Source: Flavobacterium sp. (GTDB lineage: Bacteria > Bacteroidota > Bacteroidia > Flavobacteriales > Flavobacteriaceae). Taken from it: a DNA stretch of 64,000 nucleotides. The position numbers were made by a program, and so were the translations under genes. The notes under the pieces were generated by a model, which was not told where the DNA came from, did no database searches, and was given only the letters and a program-made list of their open reading frames with translations. Positions 9,585 through 20,246 of the stretch are shown here, in pieces (the stretch's first letter is position 1; every line of letters starts with the position of its first letter). Where the stretch lies: positions 1 through 64,000 of the forward strand of contig JACMLU010000007.1 of NCBI GenBank assembly GCA_014379405.1, given 5' to 3'.

Positions 9585-12146
9585 TTATTTTGTTTTTATC
9601 CAAGTTGAAATTACTCCACCTGTTTGACTCGCATCCGCATAAGGTACCAATATGATGTTTTTGTTGTTGTTTTCAGCTGTAGCTTTAAGCTCAAATTTTT
9701 CAGTACCCACCCATTTATTTGGCAACGAATAAATAGTTGGCAATAACTCTATATTAGCTGTATTTACAGTAAGTTTATTTATATCGAGATCATTATTGAG
9801 ACTTTGATCAAAAGCCATCACTTGAGGTCCACGCTGCAAAGCAACTTGATTGGGATAACTTTTACCTCCGTCCAAAACAATAGTTTTCATAGTAAAGCCA
9901 ATTTCAATTTTATCGCCTTTTTTCCAAATTCTATTGATAGTGGTTAAATCTTCTTTAGCTATGGATTGCTTTTTACCATTAACTGTAATCGTAAAATCAG
10001 ATGCCCAATAGGGCTTTCTAAATTCTAATGGAAACTGTTGTTTACTGTTTTCTTGCACACTAATAGCAACTTTTTCATTCTTTAAAAAATTACCTTTTGT
10101 TACAAATGTTATTTTTTGATTCCCTATCAAAGTAGAATACGTTCCTGGCTGATACAACAGAAAAGCAGGATTGTTGTTTAATTTTCCATTTCCAAAAAGA
10201 GGGATCATGGCTATTCCTCTTGGCACACTACTCATACAGCAGGTAATTACGGTACGGAAAGGTTTTTTTCCAACCAATGGAGTATAATAGCTCACAGCTC
10301 CAGTCTGTGGATTTTCTGCTCCAGTTAAATGATTATAAACAGAGCGCTCCAATTCATCTAAATATTTCATTTGACCTGTGATACAAAAAAGCTGATAATT
10401 AAGCTGAACCCAGGTAGTAGTCACACAGCCCTCCCCCATATTATCCTTATGGCTGCCCGGCAGAACATGATCGTCTTGAAAATGCTCGAAAGAACTTGTG
10501 GTCCCGGTAATATAAAGTCGGCTTTTCACAATATCATTCCAGGCCGTTTGGATTGGTTTTAAAAATTGATTATCATTAGTTAAACGATACAATTTTACAA
10601 TTCCTAAAAAATTAGACATCATTTCATAGGCTTTGGCATTGGCAACCTTGTCCACTCTTCCTTCTGAGTTCAAAGTAGTAATAATTCGAGGACCTCCTGG
10701 ATTATCAAAACTTTTTACCAGACTGTAACAATAGTCAAGGTATTTCTTATCTCCTGAAAAACGATAAAGCTCAGCCATAGATTCTAGAATACAAGTCGCA
10801 GCCATTCCAACGTGTCCTCCCGCTTTTACAATGTCTTTTTGGCCTTTTTCTGTGCCAAAAGTCTGCATTATTAAATTTCCAATTTTTTCACTTGAGGCCA
10901 AAGCGGGTTTGAATCCAGTAAGTTCATAATAGCGTAATAATCCCATTAAATCATAGCGATGACTCCATACATCCCAGCTAGTCCAATGACTATCCATATC
11001 ATAAGTACCCAGATACCCATCTGCCAATTGAGCGCCAATAAGCTGTTGTGCTGTTCTGTCAATTTGATTTTTTAATTCTGGGTTTGCTTGATTATCATAA
11101 GCATTACAGGCTGCTTCCAAAAATTTACCAACATGTTCCCCAATCCAAGAATGGTTACCCGGGCGATTAATAAAACCCGCTAATAACGCTTCTTCATCCA
11201 CTTTGTGTAGACGCAATTCTGTATTGGCTTTAAGCCTTTCTCCCAACCATCCATCAATTACAATTTTATTTAAGTCTGCAGGAAAATATTTTTGTGTTGC
11301 TTTGTATTTAACAATTGGTAAAACTGGCTTGTAGATTATATTTTCATAACCATATTCTGCATTCCATTGATTGGTGTATTCAAATGAAGCAACAGTTAAT
11401 GTATATACTATTTTCAAAAAAGGAGATCCCGATTTGTAAGGAAAATTAATTTGATTTTCTCCAACAGCAAGAAGAATTTCTTTATTTGCGGTATGAACTT
11501 TTGTTCCTTGAAAATTATAGAAATCTGCCTGCAACACTCCTGCAATCTGTTTTGGAGATTTGTTTAGGATTTCTAATTGATATTCAAAATCTTTATTTTG
11601 CACTGGAGCTTTTGCATCCCCATTTTTTATACTGGTTTTATAGGCAAAAAAGTTTGATGGAGCCGCAGCCATTAATGTAGGTGTTTTCGAAATTTTAAAC
11701 GACCCCCAATGGCTAACCCTAATGGCAATAGTGTTTTCTTTATCCCATAAAATATCATCTTTTGAAACCAAATAATTCCTGTAAGTATCTCCTGAACCTG
11801 TTGCTCCAATCAACTTTCCATTTAGGTAGGTGTCATCGCTTTGAAGCACTTTTCCCATACTCAAGGTCAATAAACCGGTTTTCTCAAATTCGGATTTCAG
11901 AGAAGAAGGTATGATTACTTTTTTACGAATCCATAAGGTTCTATTAGCAGTTGTCTTGTGATCGTCGCTCCATTTCAAATCCGTCAAGTTTTCCCAAGAA
12001 CTATCATTGAATTCCGATTGACTAAATTCTTTTTTATCTTCAAAAGTGATTTTCCAAGGCCTTTCAATGACAAAAGACTGGGCATTTACTGTAGCGCTTA
12101 CCAAACAGAGAACTAGGGCTAGAATGGTAATTTTAAATTGATTCAT
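9585..12146 (-). CDS. GH127-type beta-L-arabinofuranosidase-like protein (DUF1680)
   Basis: The 853-residue protein has a signal peptide (about 1-23), then a GH2-like jelly-roll domain at about 24-170 that probably binds carbohydrate. A helical (alpha/alpha)6 catalytic domain and C-terminal beta domains typical of GH127/DUF1680 follow. The family's zinc-cysteine site is visible: Glu572 and Cys574 in MGEGCVTTTW, and Cys636-Cys637 in TCCMSS. In characterised GH127 enzymes the second cysteine of the pair is the nucleophile. It would remove beta-L-arabinofuranosyl or related residues in the periplasm. It overlaps no gene and is followed after 6 bp by ribokinase, which hints at a furanose substrate. 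Specificity within DUF1680 is broad, so the exact sugar is open. Confidence 0.82.
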   Translation of the reverse strand: MNQFKITILALVLCLVSATVNAQSFVIERPWKITFEDKKEFSQSEFNDSSWENLTDLKWSDDHKTTANRTLWIRKKVIIPSSLKSEFEKTGLLTLSMGKVLQSDDTYLNGKLIGATGSGDTYRNYLVSKDDILWDKENTIAIRVSHWGSFKISKTPTLMAAAPSNFFAYKTSIKNGDAKAPVQNKDFEYQLEILNKSPKQIAGVLQADFYNFQGTKVHTANKEILLAVGENQINFPYKSGSPFLKIVYTLTVASFEYTNQWNAEYGYENIIYKPVLPIVKYKATQKYFPADLNKIVIDGWLGERLKANTELRLHKVDEEALLAGFINRPGNHSWIGEHVGKFLEAACNAYDNQANPELKNQIDRTAQQLIGAQLADGYLGTYDMDSHWTSWDVWSHRYDLMGLLRYYELTGFKPALASSEKIGNLIMQTFGTEKGQKDIVKAGGHVGMAATCILESMAELYRFSGDKKYLDYCYSLVKSFDNPGGPRIITTLNSEGRVDKVANAKAYEMMSNFLGIVKLYRLTNDNQFLKPIQTAWNDIVKSRLYITGTTSSFEHFQDDHVLPGSHKDNMGEGCVTTTWVQLNYQLFCITGQMKYLDELERSVYNHLTGAENPQTGAVSYYTPLVGKKPFRTVITCCMSSVPRGIAMIPLFGNGKLNNNPAFLLYQPGTYSTLIGNQKITFVTKGNFLKNEKVAISVQENSKQQFPLEFRKPYWASDFTITVNGKKQSIAKEDLTTINRIWKKGDKIEIGFTMKTIVLDGGKSYPNQVALQRGPQVMAFDQSLNNDLDINKLTVNTANIELLPTIYSLPNKWVGTEKFELKATAENNNKNIILVPYADASQTGGVISTWIKTK

Positions 12147-12157
12147 AATTAATACTA

Positions 12158-14188
12158 TTATATTTTATTGATTTTCAAAACTATTGCATCATTTGCTGGA
12201 ATTGTAAACGAATCCGAAATGGGTAAATTTCCATACAATGCAGATTTCACTTTCCAACCTTCTTTTACCACAACATCCGACACGATATCTTCTGTGCTGT
12301 AATTGATAAGAATGATGACTTTTTCTTTAGCGTTAGTATCGTGTTCCGTTACCCCAATAAAAGGATTGGACTGCTTTAGCACTCGCTGCTCCATTAGTGG
12401 TTTGGCTATTTCCTTGTAAATAGCAGCATATTTAGGCTGCCCTTTATCAAAAGCACCTGTTGTTGTAGTCAAATTATTTTCTAGCGGAAATGTCAGCAAA
12501 TAAATGAATCCTTTACCATAACTCGTTTTCAACAAAAGTGGATTGCCATCTTCCTCTGCAGCAATAACTGTTGTTTTTTTGGGGTCTATTTTTAATTTTC
12601 GTTCTGACTTTGAAGTAAAAATTAAGGGTTCTGAATTGATGTTAGCATTGAAAGCAATTGAACCTCTACGCTTTTCATTTACGGAAACTTCTATACCAAG
12701 TGGTTCATTAAAAGTAGGTAAATAAACATCGTCTAAAGACATATACAATGTTGAACCCGCTTTTACTTTATCTAATAATTTAAACCAATACTCTTTATAA
12801 AACGGATCGATTCCTTTCAAGGAAGGCAGTAAGTATAAAGGAGCATCAACTAAATCTTGATCCGCTTTTTGAAATTTAAAATCGAAACCGGCTTGCTTTG
12901 CCAATACAAAACTGGAATAGGCAACAGACCAAGTATCTTGTCCTTCTGTCAAAATGCAAACAGCTTCGGTTTTTCGAGCAGGCAATGTTTTAAAAGGCAG
13001 TTTATCAATAAAATTACTGAATGCTTTTAATTCATTCATTACCGGTTTTGGTTTTCTATCCTCTTGAATCAATCCTAATTCTGCCTCAACAGAAGCATAG
13101 TTATAAGGCGGATATTTAAAACTCAATTGATCGTATGCACACCACCAAAAAGTCCCCATACAATCGTGAGCCCAATTAGAGAATAAAGCCGTTCTTGCAA
13201 AAGCAGCTTTCTCTTTCTCTCCTCCTGTCATTGGTCCCATAACCCCAGTTTCTTCTGTTAACGCAGGTTTCCCTCCAATATCTCCGTATAATCTGGTTTC
13301 TGCAGCGGTATGCAAAATGGTACGCATCGTGTTTATTCCATCCTGACTGGTATATTTTGTCCACAAAGAATAAGGATGCGTAGTCAAAATATCGGTTGTA
13401 GCGGCTTGATCAATAATTCTCCAAGTGGCATTATTCTCGGCTTGTAAACTATGCATTCCAGAAACAATTGGCCTGGTATTGTCAACGCTTTTAATGGCTC
13501 CCGCAATTATGGAAGACCAAACATAAGCTTGATTGTTATTCTCTAATTTTTGCATTTCGTTGCACTCGTTTCCGAAATCCCAAGCTATAATAGCTGGTTT
13601 ATTTTTTAATCGTTTTACAAAAGAAGTCACGAATTTTTGTTGCCAAACCAATGAAACTGGATCGGTCATTATATCTTTTCCCTCAAGAGCTGGTGGAACA
13701 TAAAGCTGACCACTCATCCATCCAGTTACCAGTCCAACTACCAATTTCAAATTGTGTTTTTGAGCCAAATCGGCAAATACTTCAAAATGTTTCAATTGTT
13801 CTTCGCTCATGCCGTCACTTCCTGTTCCGGTTAAAGGCAAAGGTTGTTCGTCTTTAAAGGAAAAATATTTCACTTCACCACGTCCGGAATAAACAATATG
13901 AATCGGTTGAAAATCCGGCCACAGCGGAAAAACTCTTAAAACCTTTATACCGTTTTCGGATAGCTGTTTAAAATCCTGCTCAATAATTTCCGGCTTCCAA
14001 TCCTTCCACATATGAGTTCCTGCGTGTGAGGACCAATAATTGACACCTACAGCAAATGTACCCGGAGTGGTGAGTAATTTTTCTTGTGCAAAAGCGAAAT
14101 TGTATACGCAGCATACAAATAAAACGATGAGTTGTTTTAGTATACGCTGTGCAAAATTTCCAGTTCTTATAAACCCTTTGTTTTTCAT
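12158..14188 (-). CDS. GH5-like (clan A) secreted glycoside hydrolase
   Basis: The 676-residue protein has a long N-terminal signal region (cleavage near FAFAQ, residue 35). A clan-A TIM barrel follows at about 45-400. Glu208 in GNECNEM is the predicted acid/base, and Glu312 or Glu313 in ALTEETG is the predicted nucleophile. After the barrel comes an alpha/beta domain of the beta-galactosidase trimerisation type (about 410-600) and a small C-terminal beta domain. The barrel resembles GH5 mannanase/mannosidase-like proteins, although a separate clan-A family such as GH164 is also possible. Its neighbours are GH125, GH31 and GH2 beta-mannosidase, which favours beta-linked mannose or glucose. 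It sits 11 bp upstream of the GH127 gene. Confidence 0.75.
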   Translation of the reverse strand: MKNKGFIRTGNFAQRILKQLIVLFVCCVYNFAFAQEKLLTTPGTFAVGVNYWSSHAGTHMWKDWKPEIIEQDFKQLSENGIKVLRVFPLWPDFQPIHIVYSGRGEVKYFSFKDEQPLPLTGTGSDGMSEEQLKHFEVFADLAQKHNLKLVVGLVTGWMSGQLYVPPALEGKDIMTDPVSLVWQQKFVTSFVKRLKNKPAIIAWDFGNECNEMQKLENNNQAYVWSSIIAGAIKSVDNTRPIVSGMHSLQAENNATWRIIDQAATTDILTTHPYSLWTKYTSQDGINTMRTILHTAAETRLYGDIGGKPALTEETGVMGPMTGGEKEKAAFARTALFSNWAHDCMGTFWWCAYDQLSFKYPPYNYASVEAELGLIQEDRKPKPVMNELKAFSNFIDKLPFKTLPARKTEAVCILTEGQDTWSVAYSSFVLAKQAGFDFKFQKADQDLVDAPLYLLPSLKGIDPFYKEYWFKLLDKVKAGSTLYMSLDDVYLPTFNEPLGIEVSVNEKRRGSIAFNANINSEPLIFTSKSERKLKIDPKKTTVIAAEEDGNPLLLKTSYGKGFIYLLTFPLENNLTTTTGAFDKGQPKYAAIYKEIAKPLMEQRVLKQSNPFIGVTEHDTNAKEKVIILINYSTEDIVSDVVVKEGWKVKSALYGNLPISDSFTIPANDAIVLKINKI

Positions 14189-14282
14189 TGGTTATTTTAT
14201 ATGCTGTAAACGAAATTTATTTAAATTTTATAATTATTCTCAAGCAAAGCCATCTGCTATTTTCTTGTCATTTCACCCATTA

Positions 14283-15707
14283 TTACCTTAGCAAATGAGG
14301 TCTTTCTACAGATAATTTTATAATGAACTCGCCAAATAAGGTATTTGCCCAGGCAAACCATTTCCGTGTGAATTTGGTAGCATCATCCTTATAAAAGGCC
14401 TCATGCATAAACCCTGTACCGCCATGACTCTTCTTGAGCATGTCAATACATTGCTTTATTTCCATATCATCATTTGAAGTAAGACCACGCATAATAATGC
14501 TCATAGGCCAAATCATATCTCTGCCTACATGAGGACCTGTTATTCCCTCTGCCACTTTTCCTTTTGCATAATAAGGATGATTACCAGGTGTAAGTAAAAA
14601 TTTTCTAGTGTTCATATATAACGGATTGTCAACACTTATTGCCCCTATGTATGGCAAGGATAAAAGACTAGGTATATTTGAATCATCAATAAGATAGCTG
14701 CTTCCAAATCCATCTATTTCGTAAGCTAATATTTCACCCGCCTTTTTATGGTTTATCACAGCATACTCTTTCAAGGCAGACTCCACTTCATTGGCAAGTT
14801 GCAAACATTGTGATGAAAAACTTAGATCTTGAAATTCCTTCTCTACTATTTCAGCTAGTTGACGTAGCGATACAACAGCAAAATAATTGGATGGAATTAA
14901 AAAAGGAAAAACAGTACCATCATCGGACGGTCTGAAAACAGAAGCTATTAACCCAATGGGATTTACAGGCGCACCAGCACCACTGCCAGCTGCGGTATCT
15001 GTAGGGCGATTAGTCACACGTTTGAAATTGTAAGAGCCGTTATTATTTTTACGCTGTTGATTTTTAAAAGTGGCCACAATCTCTTTCATTGCTTTCAACC
15101 AAGTGCTGTCAAAACATGATTTATCAGCACTTTGCTTCCAGTATCCATAAGCCAGCCTAATTACATAACATAAAGAATCCACCTCCCATTTTCTTTCATG
15201 AACACCAGGTTTCATCAACGTTTCATCATTATGCCCTTTTCTTTCCTGATCATTAAAAAATGCATTTGCATAGGGATCAATCAACACATAGTAAGCATGT
15301 CTGTTAATTACACCAGCAATCATTGTCTGCAGTTCTTTGTCGTTTTTCATTAAAGGTAGGTAAGGCCAAACCTGTGCAGAAGAGTCACGCAGCCACATAG
15401 CATCTATATCACCAGTAATAATGTAAGTATCCGGTTTATTATCTTTTATTGAAGCAAATACTGTAGTGTCAAGTGTATTGGGAAAACAATTATTAAACAG
15501 CCATACCAGCTCTTTATCCTTTATCTTTTTAGACACTTCCACTATTTCTTTTTCAACTGCTTTACTAACAAAACGCCTGTTCGCTAATGGCGGCCGCAAT
15601 GACTCGTAATCAAAAACCGGTACTTTCGCAAACACCATTTCCGGCAAGAGTGAAATACCTAAACCAGTAAGCACAGTCCCTTTAATAAAATCTCTACGCT
15701 TGTACAT
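14283..15707 (-). CDS. GH125 exo-alpha-1,6-mannosidase-like protein
   Basis: This 474-residue product begins MYKRRDFIKG, a twin-arginine-like export signal with hydrophobic core to about residue 27. The body matches GH125, with (alpha/alpha)6-barrel landmarks TGDIDAMWLRDSSAQVWPYL near 107-126, GPHVGRDMIWPMSIIMRGLT in the C-terminal third and a final KWFAWANTLFGEFI. GH125 enzymes are metal-independent, inverting exo-alpha-1,6-mannosidases. Tat export and a start only 2 bp beyond the GH31 stop (15710) suggest translational coupling. Together with GH92, GH38 and GH2 in this window it supports alpha-mannan or N-glycan core breakdown. Length equals that of typical family members, and no defect is seen. 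Confidence 0.88.
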   Translation of the reverse strand: MYKRRDFIKGTVLTGLGISLLPEMVFAKVPVFDYESLRPPLANRRFVSKAVEKEIVEVSKKIKDKELVWLFNNCFPNTLDTTVFASIKDNKPDTYIITGDIDAMWLRDSSAQVWPYLPLMKNDKELQTMIAGVINRHAYYVLIDPYANAFFNDQERKGHNDETLMKPGVHERKWEVDSLCYVIRLAYGYWKQSADKSCFDSTWLKAMKEIVATFKNQQRKNNNGSYNFKRVTNRPTDTAAGSGAGAPVNPIGLIASVFRPSDDGTVFPFLIPSNYFAVVSLRQLAEIVEKEFQDLSFSSQCLQLANEVESALKEYAVINHKKAGEILAYEIDGFGSSYLIDDSNIPSLLSLPYIGAISVDNPLYMNTRKFLLTPGNHPYYAKGKVAEGITGPHVGRDMIWPMSIIMRGLTSNDDMEIKQCIDMLKKSHGGTGFMHEAFYKDDATKFTRKWFAWANTLFGEFIIKLSVERPHLLR

Positions 15708-15709
15708 TT

Positions 15710-17332
15710 TTATTTTGTATTAGTAAAATAAGGCAAACGATCCAAAGGCACATCTATACTGATAGTTTGTCCCCCTTTATGTTTCTTCCCTAAATCATCA
15801 ATCCAATTTCCTTTGGGCAATTTGACTGTTCGTTTGTATCCCTTTTCGATCATCGGGCAAACTAAATATTTATCACCCAGCATAAATTGTGTATCGCAAG
15901 ATTCGAATCCTTGACCAGGGAATGCATATTCTAGGTGACGAACAATTGGTTCGCCATCGGCTGCAGCTTTTTTGGCCAAAGTCACAATATAATCTCCCAT
16001 TGAAGCATGCAGTTTTGCTGCTTTTCGAACGATTTTCAAATGCTTTTCATCCAAAACCCTCCAAGGTGCTACTGAGAATTGCATCATTGGCATTAAAGCT
16101 TGAATTTGGGCTGAGCGCACCATTAATTCTTGGTCGAATTTAGAGTAATCAATGTTTTCAAAATTAGATAATAAACCGCCTCCAATCATATCAGGACAAG
16201 TATAAGGATGCCCAATTAAACCAGCAGAAACCATATCAGGAATTAATATTTTTAATTCATCCCACGAATAACCTTTGTCTTGCAAGCGCTGTGCAAGGGG
16301 TTGATTCCCGTTTTTCCAGCCAGCACGAAATTCATTAAAATCAAATTCGGCACCTAATTTTCCAAATAATTCCGCCTGAATTGGACCGTTAGTATTTGTA
16401 TCATCATTAGGAAAAACTTTTGAACCTTTGGAATAAAAATCAGAATCGACAGCATCAAATTTAAAGCCGTCAATATCATATGTAGTTTGCAATCCTTTTA
16501 ATTTAGTTCTTAACCAATCAACAGCAAAGGGCTTTGAGAAATCCAAACAGCCGCTATAGCCGTTCCACCATTTTATAATTGCTGGTCTAGCACTATCTTT
16601 TTTTAGCACTACTGCTTTATTTTTGGCCAAATGACCAAACTCTTTACCATCTGGGCTAACAAATGGTGTCAACCAAAGCATTACTTTGAATCCCTTGGAA
16701 TGCAGTTCATCCACCATCGCTTTAGGGTCTGAAAACTTGCTTGGGTCAAAATCAAAATTTCCATAATCCTTAGACCAAATATCATCAATCATAAAAACAC
16801 CTGACGGGAAATCATTGGCCAAAATATCATTGGCATATTTCAATATCTTTTCCTGATTTTGATTATAATTAAGTTCAATCCACATATTGTACTGCGGCAT
16901 TTTAAACATTAATTCATTGGGCATTTTTCCTGATGCGGGAAAATGCAATTTCATTGCGCCTAAATAAGCATCACGCAATGTTTTGCCAGAAGAGACTGCA
17001 TTGATTTTTTCATATTTGGAATGCAAAGTCATATTTCCATCCTTAAATTCAAAGGCAAACGGCTGATCGCTCCAAACATAACGTCCTTTATTTGAAATCA
17101 AAAGTGGAGCTGCTTGATTTCCACGATTATCAATACTGAGATCATTCAACTTTTCATTGGGACCGTAAGGCTGAAAGGAAATATCCTTGAGAGGTGTGTT
17201 ACAGAAAGCTTTTGCGGTGTATGCTCCATACCATTTTTCTTCGGACAGTGATTTTATTTCTGAAACATTTTCTTGTGAAAAAAGATTTAAAGAAAAAATA
17301 AAGGCTAGACAAATAAGGGCATTTTTTTTCAT
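15710..17332 (-). CDS. GH31 glycosidase, secreted
   Basis: The 540-residue protein has a signal peptide (to about FSQ, residue 20), a short N-terminal beta-sandwich and a GH31 TIM barrel. Signature residues are GVFMIDDIWSKDYG (178-191) for substrate binding and the nucleophile Asp293 in DGFKFDAVDSD. The GHPYTCPDMIGGG segment near residue 400 probably contributes the acid/base region. It is shorter than classic alpha-glucosidases (700-900 residues) and belongs to the compact bacterial GH31 group, which includes alpha-galactosidases and other alpha-glycosidases. It is co-transcribed with GH125 directly downstream and probably trims an alpha-linked side chain in the periplasm. The sugar specificity is not readable. 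Confidence 0.85.
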   Translation of the reverse strand: MKKNALICLAFIFSLNLFSQENVSEIKSLSEEKWYGAYTAKAFCNTPLKDISFQPYGPNEKLNDLSIDNRGNQAAPLLISNKGRYVWSDQPFAFEFKDGNMTLHSKYEKINAVSSGKTLRDAYLGAMKLHFPASGKMPNELMFKMPQYNMWIELNYNQNQEKILKYANDILANDFPSGVFMIDDIWSKDYGNFDFDPSKFSDPKAMVDELHSKGFKVMLWLTPFVSPDGKEFGHLAKNKAVVLKKDSARPAIIKWWNGYSGCLDFSKPFAVDWLRTKLKGLQTTYDIDGFKFDAVDSDFYSKGSKVFPNDDTNTNGPIQAELFGKLGAEFDFNEFRAGWKNGNQPLAQRLQDKGYSWDELKILIPDMVSAGLIGHPYTCPDMIGGGLLSNFENIDYSKFDQELMVRSAQIQALMPMMQFSVAPWRVLDEKHLKIVRKAAKLHASMGDYIVTLAKKAAADGEPIVRHLEYAFPGQGFESCDTQFMLGDKYLVCPMIEKGYKRTVKLPKGNWIDDLGKKHKGGQTISIDVPLDRLPYFTNTK

Positions 17333-17448
17333 TTTTATTTTGTTTTAATACTATTGTAATTATGGGTTTTCAAATATTATTGTAGGTTTCCAATTAATTC
17401 AAGGTGCTGGTCAATAGCTTTATTTTATTGCAATAGAAACCAATAAAA

Positions 17449-19995
17449 TTAATAGGCGTCAATCAATGTTTTGATTTCAATTCTTTTCCAATCAGATTTC
17501 AAATCTTTTGTTTTTACCTCTATTATTTTTTTTTCGTTAGGCAACAAGTCAAAATAATTATCACTAAATGCATTATCTACATTGGGTAAAAACAACCATA
17601 CGCTTTTGGCCATCTTAGTGGTGCTTAATTCGATTGTCGTATCACTAATTTGCTTCATCTTTACTTTCACTTTAGAAAGTTCTAAATTTTTAGGTTTTTC
17701 AAAATAAAAATTGTTTTGAGAAACTTGTTTATTATCAGTCTGCAGCTTCAAATTAAGCACCACATTCTTCTTATTATTTAAATTAACTAATTCATTTTCC
17801 TTGAAGGACACAATATGGGTACTGCTGTTTTCAGGCAATAGCACCTCCATATTTTTGGATTTTAAAACTTTACCATTAAAATCCATAAGCGAAACTTGGA
17901 CAATCGCATTTACAGATTTATAAACATCTGATATTGCAAATATTTTGATGCTATCTTTCTCTTTAACTGCCGATATAAGGTATTCATTAAAAGCGTGTTT
18001 AGTCATATACTGCTGCGCTTTCCATCGCCCGTAATAATCTATGCTGCTCCATGAAGCTACCGGCCAACAATCATCTATCTGCCAATTCAATGTGCCCATG
18101 CAATAAGGTTTGGCACGACGATGCGCTTCCAATGCTATTTTTATTCCTTCCGCTTGAAGAATTTGACCAACATAGAGGAAATTTTCAAATTTTTTCGGAA
18201 CGGTAAACATCTCTTTCATGTAATGTGTAATGGTTCCATTTCCTATTGTAGAACGCTGGTGGGCTGTCATTACTTCTGAATTTATATCATAATCCGAAGG
18301 AATTGTATATTTTTTTACGGTCTCAAGTTCTGGAAATGACTGAAATCCATATTCGCTCATAAATCTGCCAACGACTTCATTATACTTTTCAAATGGTTCT
18401 TTTCCCCACCAGACTCCCCAATAATGAATGTCACCTGAGGCGAGGTTAAATTTATATTTCATAGAGTAATTTTCGTAATTTGGTGAAGATGACCAATAGA
18501 ATTTTTCATCATCATAAGCCTTAAGTACGCCCGGTAGCAGGGTATGAAAAACTTCATCATAGGTATTAAAAACACTAGCGGAATCCTTTGCTGTTTTAAA
18601 GTTATCTTTTGTATGCCCCCAAAATTTTTCATTAATGAATTGCGTGGCTTCATTATTACCACACCAAAGCGCAATGGAGGAATGATTTCTAAGGCGCTTA
18701 ACATTGTATTTTGCCTCGGCAATAATATTCATTTTTACATCCTCCAGCGGTGCCACCATAGTACAGGCAAACATAAAATCTTGCCAAACTAAAATTCCTT
18801 TTTCATCACAAAGATCATAAAACAAATCATTTTCATAGATTCCTCCTCCCCAAACACGTAGCATGTTCATGTGTGAAGAAACGGCAGTATTAATAACATG
18901 CTCATAACGTTCTTTAGTAACCCGAGGTAAAAAATTATCTTGCGGAATATAATTCGCCCCTTTCATAAAGACAGGTTTTCCATTGACTTTAAAATAGAAA
19001 GATTTGCCTTTTTCGTCTGTTTGATTTACTAATTCAATTGTACGCAAGCCACGCTTTACTTCCCTACTTCCAATTTCAATATTTTTATCCAAAATGACAG
19101 CCCTGAACTTATAAAGTTTTTGATTACCCATACCGTTTGGCCACCACAATTGAATATCATTCATTTCAAATTTAGCAGCTACATTATTCTCTCCTTTAAA
19201 AACCATTATATTTTTAGTAATAATAGGAGTCTGGTTATCATCAACAAATAACTGTAATGTTTTTAATCCTTCGGAACTACTTGACAGGTTCATTTGTGCT
19301 TCTAGACTGGCATTATTTGCTTCTATTTTAAGCTGTTTGATAAATAAATCTTCAATATGAACTTTCTTCCACACCAATAATGTTACCGGTCGCCAAATAC
19401 CCGAAGTTACAAAGCGTGGTCCCCAGTCCCAGCCATAATGATATCCCGCTTTCCTGGTAAAAGCGCTCAATCGTTTATCTGCTTGATCATTGTTGCTTAC
19501 CGGCACTACATAAGGAAGACTATCATAAATAGGCATTGTCTTATTTAGCGGAGAATAAAATGTAATCGACAAATTATTCTGGCCTTTGATTAAATATTTT
19601 TTTATATCCGCTTTCCATAATAAAAACATATTATCTGCGGCGATTACTTTTGTGCCATTTATAAAAACATCTGCATAGGTATCAAGACCTTCAAACTGAA
19701 TTTCAATTGCATCATTCTCTAAGAGTTGATCATCTGCGTGGAATTCCATTTTATACTCCCAATCAGAAGTGCCTATCCATTGTAAGTTTTTTTCATTGTT
19801 ACGAAAAAAAGGGTCTTCAATTTTCTTGTTTTGAAGTAAATCCGTATGGACAGTACCAGGCACAACAGCTGTCATCCATTGGGTATCGCCTTTTTTTCTG
19901 AACTGCCAGTTGCTGTTAAGATCTACTTTTACTGTCTGAGCTGAAACGCTTCCAATGATCATCATCATTAACAAATAAATTCCTGATTTGAGCAT
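17449..19995 (-). CDS. GH2 beta-mannosidase, secreted
   Basis: The 848-residue protein has a signal peptide (cleavage near VSAQ, residue 20) and the domain order of MANBA/BtMan2A-type GH2: jelly roll (about 25-205), immunoglobulin-like domain, TIM barrel (about 330-680) and C-terminal beta domains. The acid/base is Glu449 in WCGNNEATQF and the nucleophile is Glu548 in MSEYGFQSFPE. It releases terminal beta-mannose from N-glycan cores or mannan oligosaccharides. It is the first gene of the GH2-GH31-GH125-GH5-GH127-ribokinase run, and an imperfect inverted repeat lies about 100 bp upstream (20091-20112). The 116-bp gap downstream contains nothing I can name. Confidence 0.92.
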   Translation of the reverse strand: MLKSGIYLLMMMIIGSVSAQTVKVDLNSNWQFRKKGDTQWMTAVVPGTVHTDLLQNKKIEDPFFRNNEKNLQWIGTSDWEYKMEFHADDQLLENDAIEIQFEGLDTYADVFINGTKVIAADNMFLLWKADIKKYLIKGQNNLSITFYSPLNKTMPIYDSLPYVVPVSNNDQADKRLSAFTRKAGYHYGWDWGPRFVTSGIWRPVTLLVWKKVHIEDLFIKQLKIEANNASLEAQMNLSSSSEGLKTLQLFVDDNQTPIITKNIMVFKGENNVAAKFEMNDIQLWWPNGMGNQKLYKFRAVILDKNIEIGSREVKRGLRTIELVNQTDEKGKSFYFKVNGKPVFMKGANYIPQDNFLPRVTKERYEHVINTAVSSHMNMLRVWGGGIYENDLFYDLCDEKGILVWQDFMFACTMVAPLEDVKMNIIAEAKYNVKRLRNHSSIALWCGNNEATQFINEKFWGHTKDNFKTAKDSASVFNTYDEVFHTLLPGVLKAYDDEKFYWSSSPNYENYSMKYKFNLASGDIHYWGVWWGKEPFEKYNEVVGRFMSEYGFQSFPELETVKKYTIPSDYDINSEVMTAHQRSTIGNGTITHYMKEMFTVPKKFENFLYVGQILQAEGIKIALEAHRRAKPYCMGTLNWQIDDCWPVASWSSIDYYGRWKAQQYMTKHAFNEYLISAVKEKDSIKIFAISDVYKSVNAIVQVSLMDFNGKVLKSKNMEVLLPENSSTHIVSFKENELVNLNNKKNVVLNLKLQTDNKQVSQNNFYFEKPKNLELSKVKVKMKQISDTTIELSTTKMAKSVWLFLPNVDNAFSDNYFDLLPNEKKIIEVKTKDLKSDWKRIEIKTLIDAY

Positions 19996-20090
19996 ATATT
20001 TTTTTACTGAAAGGTATTATTTTTATTTGTTTAAAATTGTAAATGTGCTACTAATACACTTAAAAACTATTTATATGCAAAATTTCAACA

Positions 20091-20112
20091 GTATGTGCTG
20101 GTACACACATAC
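20091..20112. promoter_or_regulatory. Inverted repeat upstream of the GH2 beta-mannosidase gene, possible operator
   Basis: The sequence reads GTATGTG, an 8-base spacer, then CACATAC, a perfect 7-base dyad. It contains TGTGCTGGTACACA, which resembles the TGTGCTCGAGCACA palindrome found upstream of other genes here, but the centre is different. It lies 96-117 bp before the start codon at 19995. Relatedness to the other sites is uncertain. Confidence 0.4.
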
Positions 20113-20246
20113 TATTGAATTTTACAGTATTTATAATATGCTTTTGATATATAAAATAAATTGAGCCGAATAAAATATAGAATATTTCATTAGAAGAAAT
20201 AAATTCTCTCTTACTCCACTATCTAATTAAATATCAACGGAAAGAC

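Noticed and set aside
17333..17448. A 14-codon tail KAIDQHLELIGNLQ-stop in the gap between GH2 and GH31
   Set aside because: Too short and without a matching paralogue in the window, unlike the other remnants.
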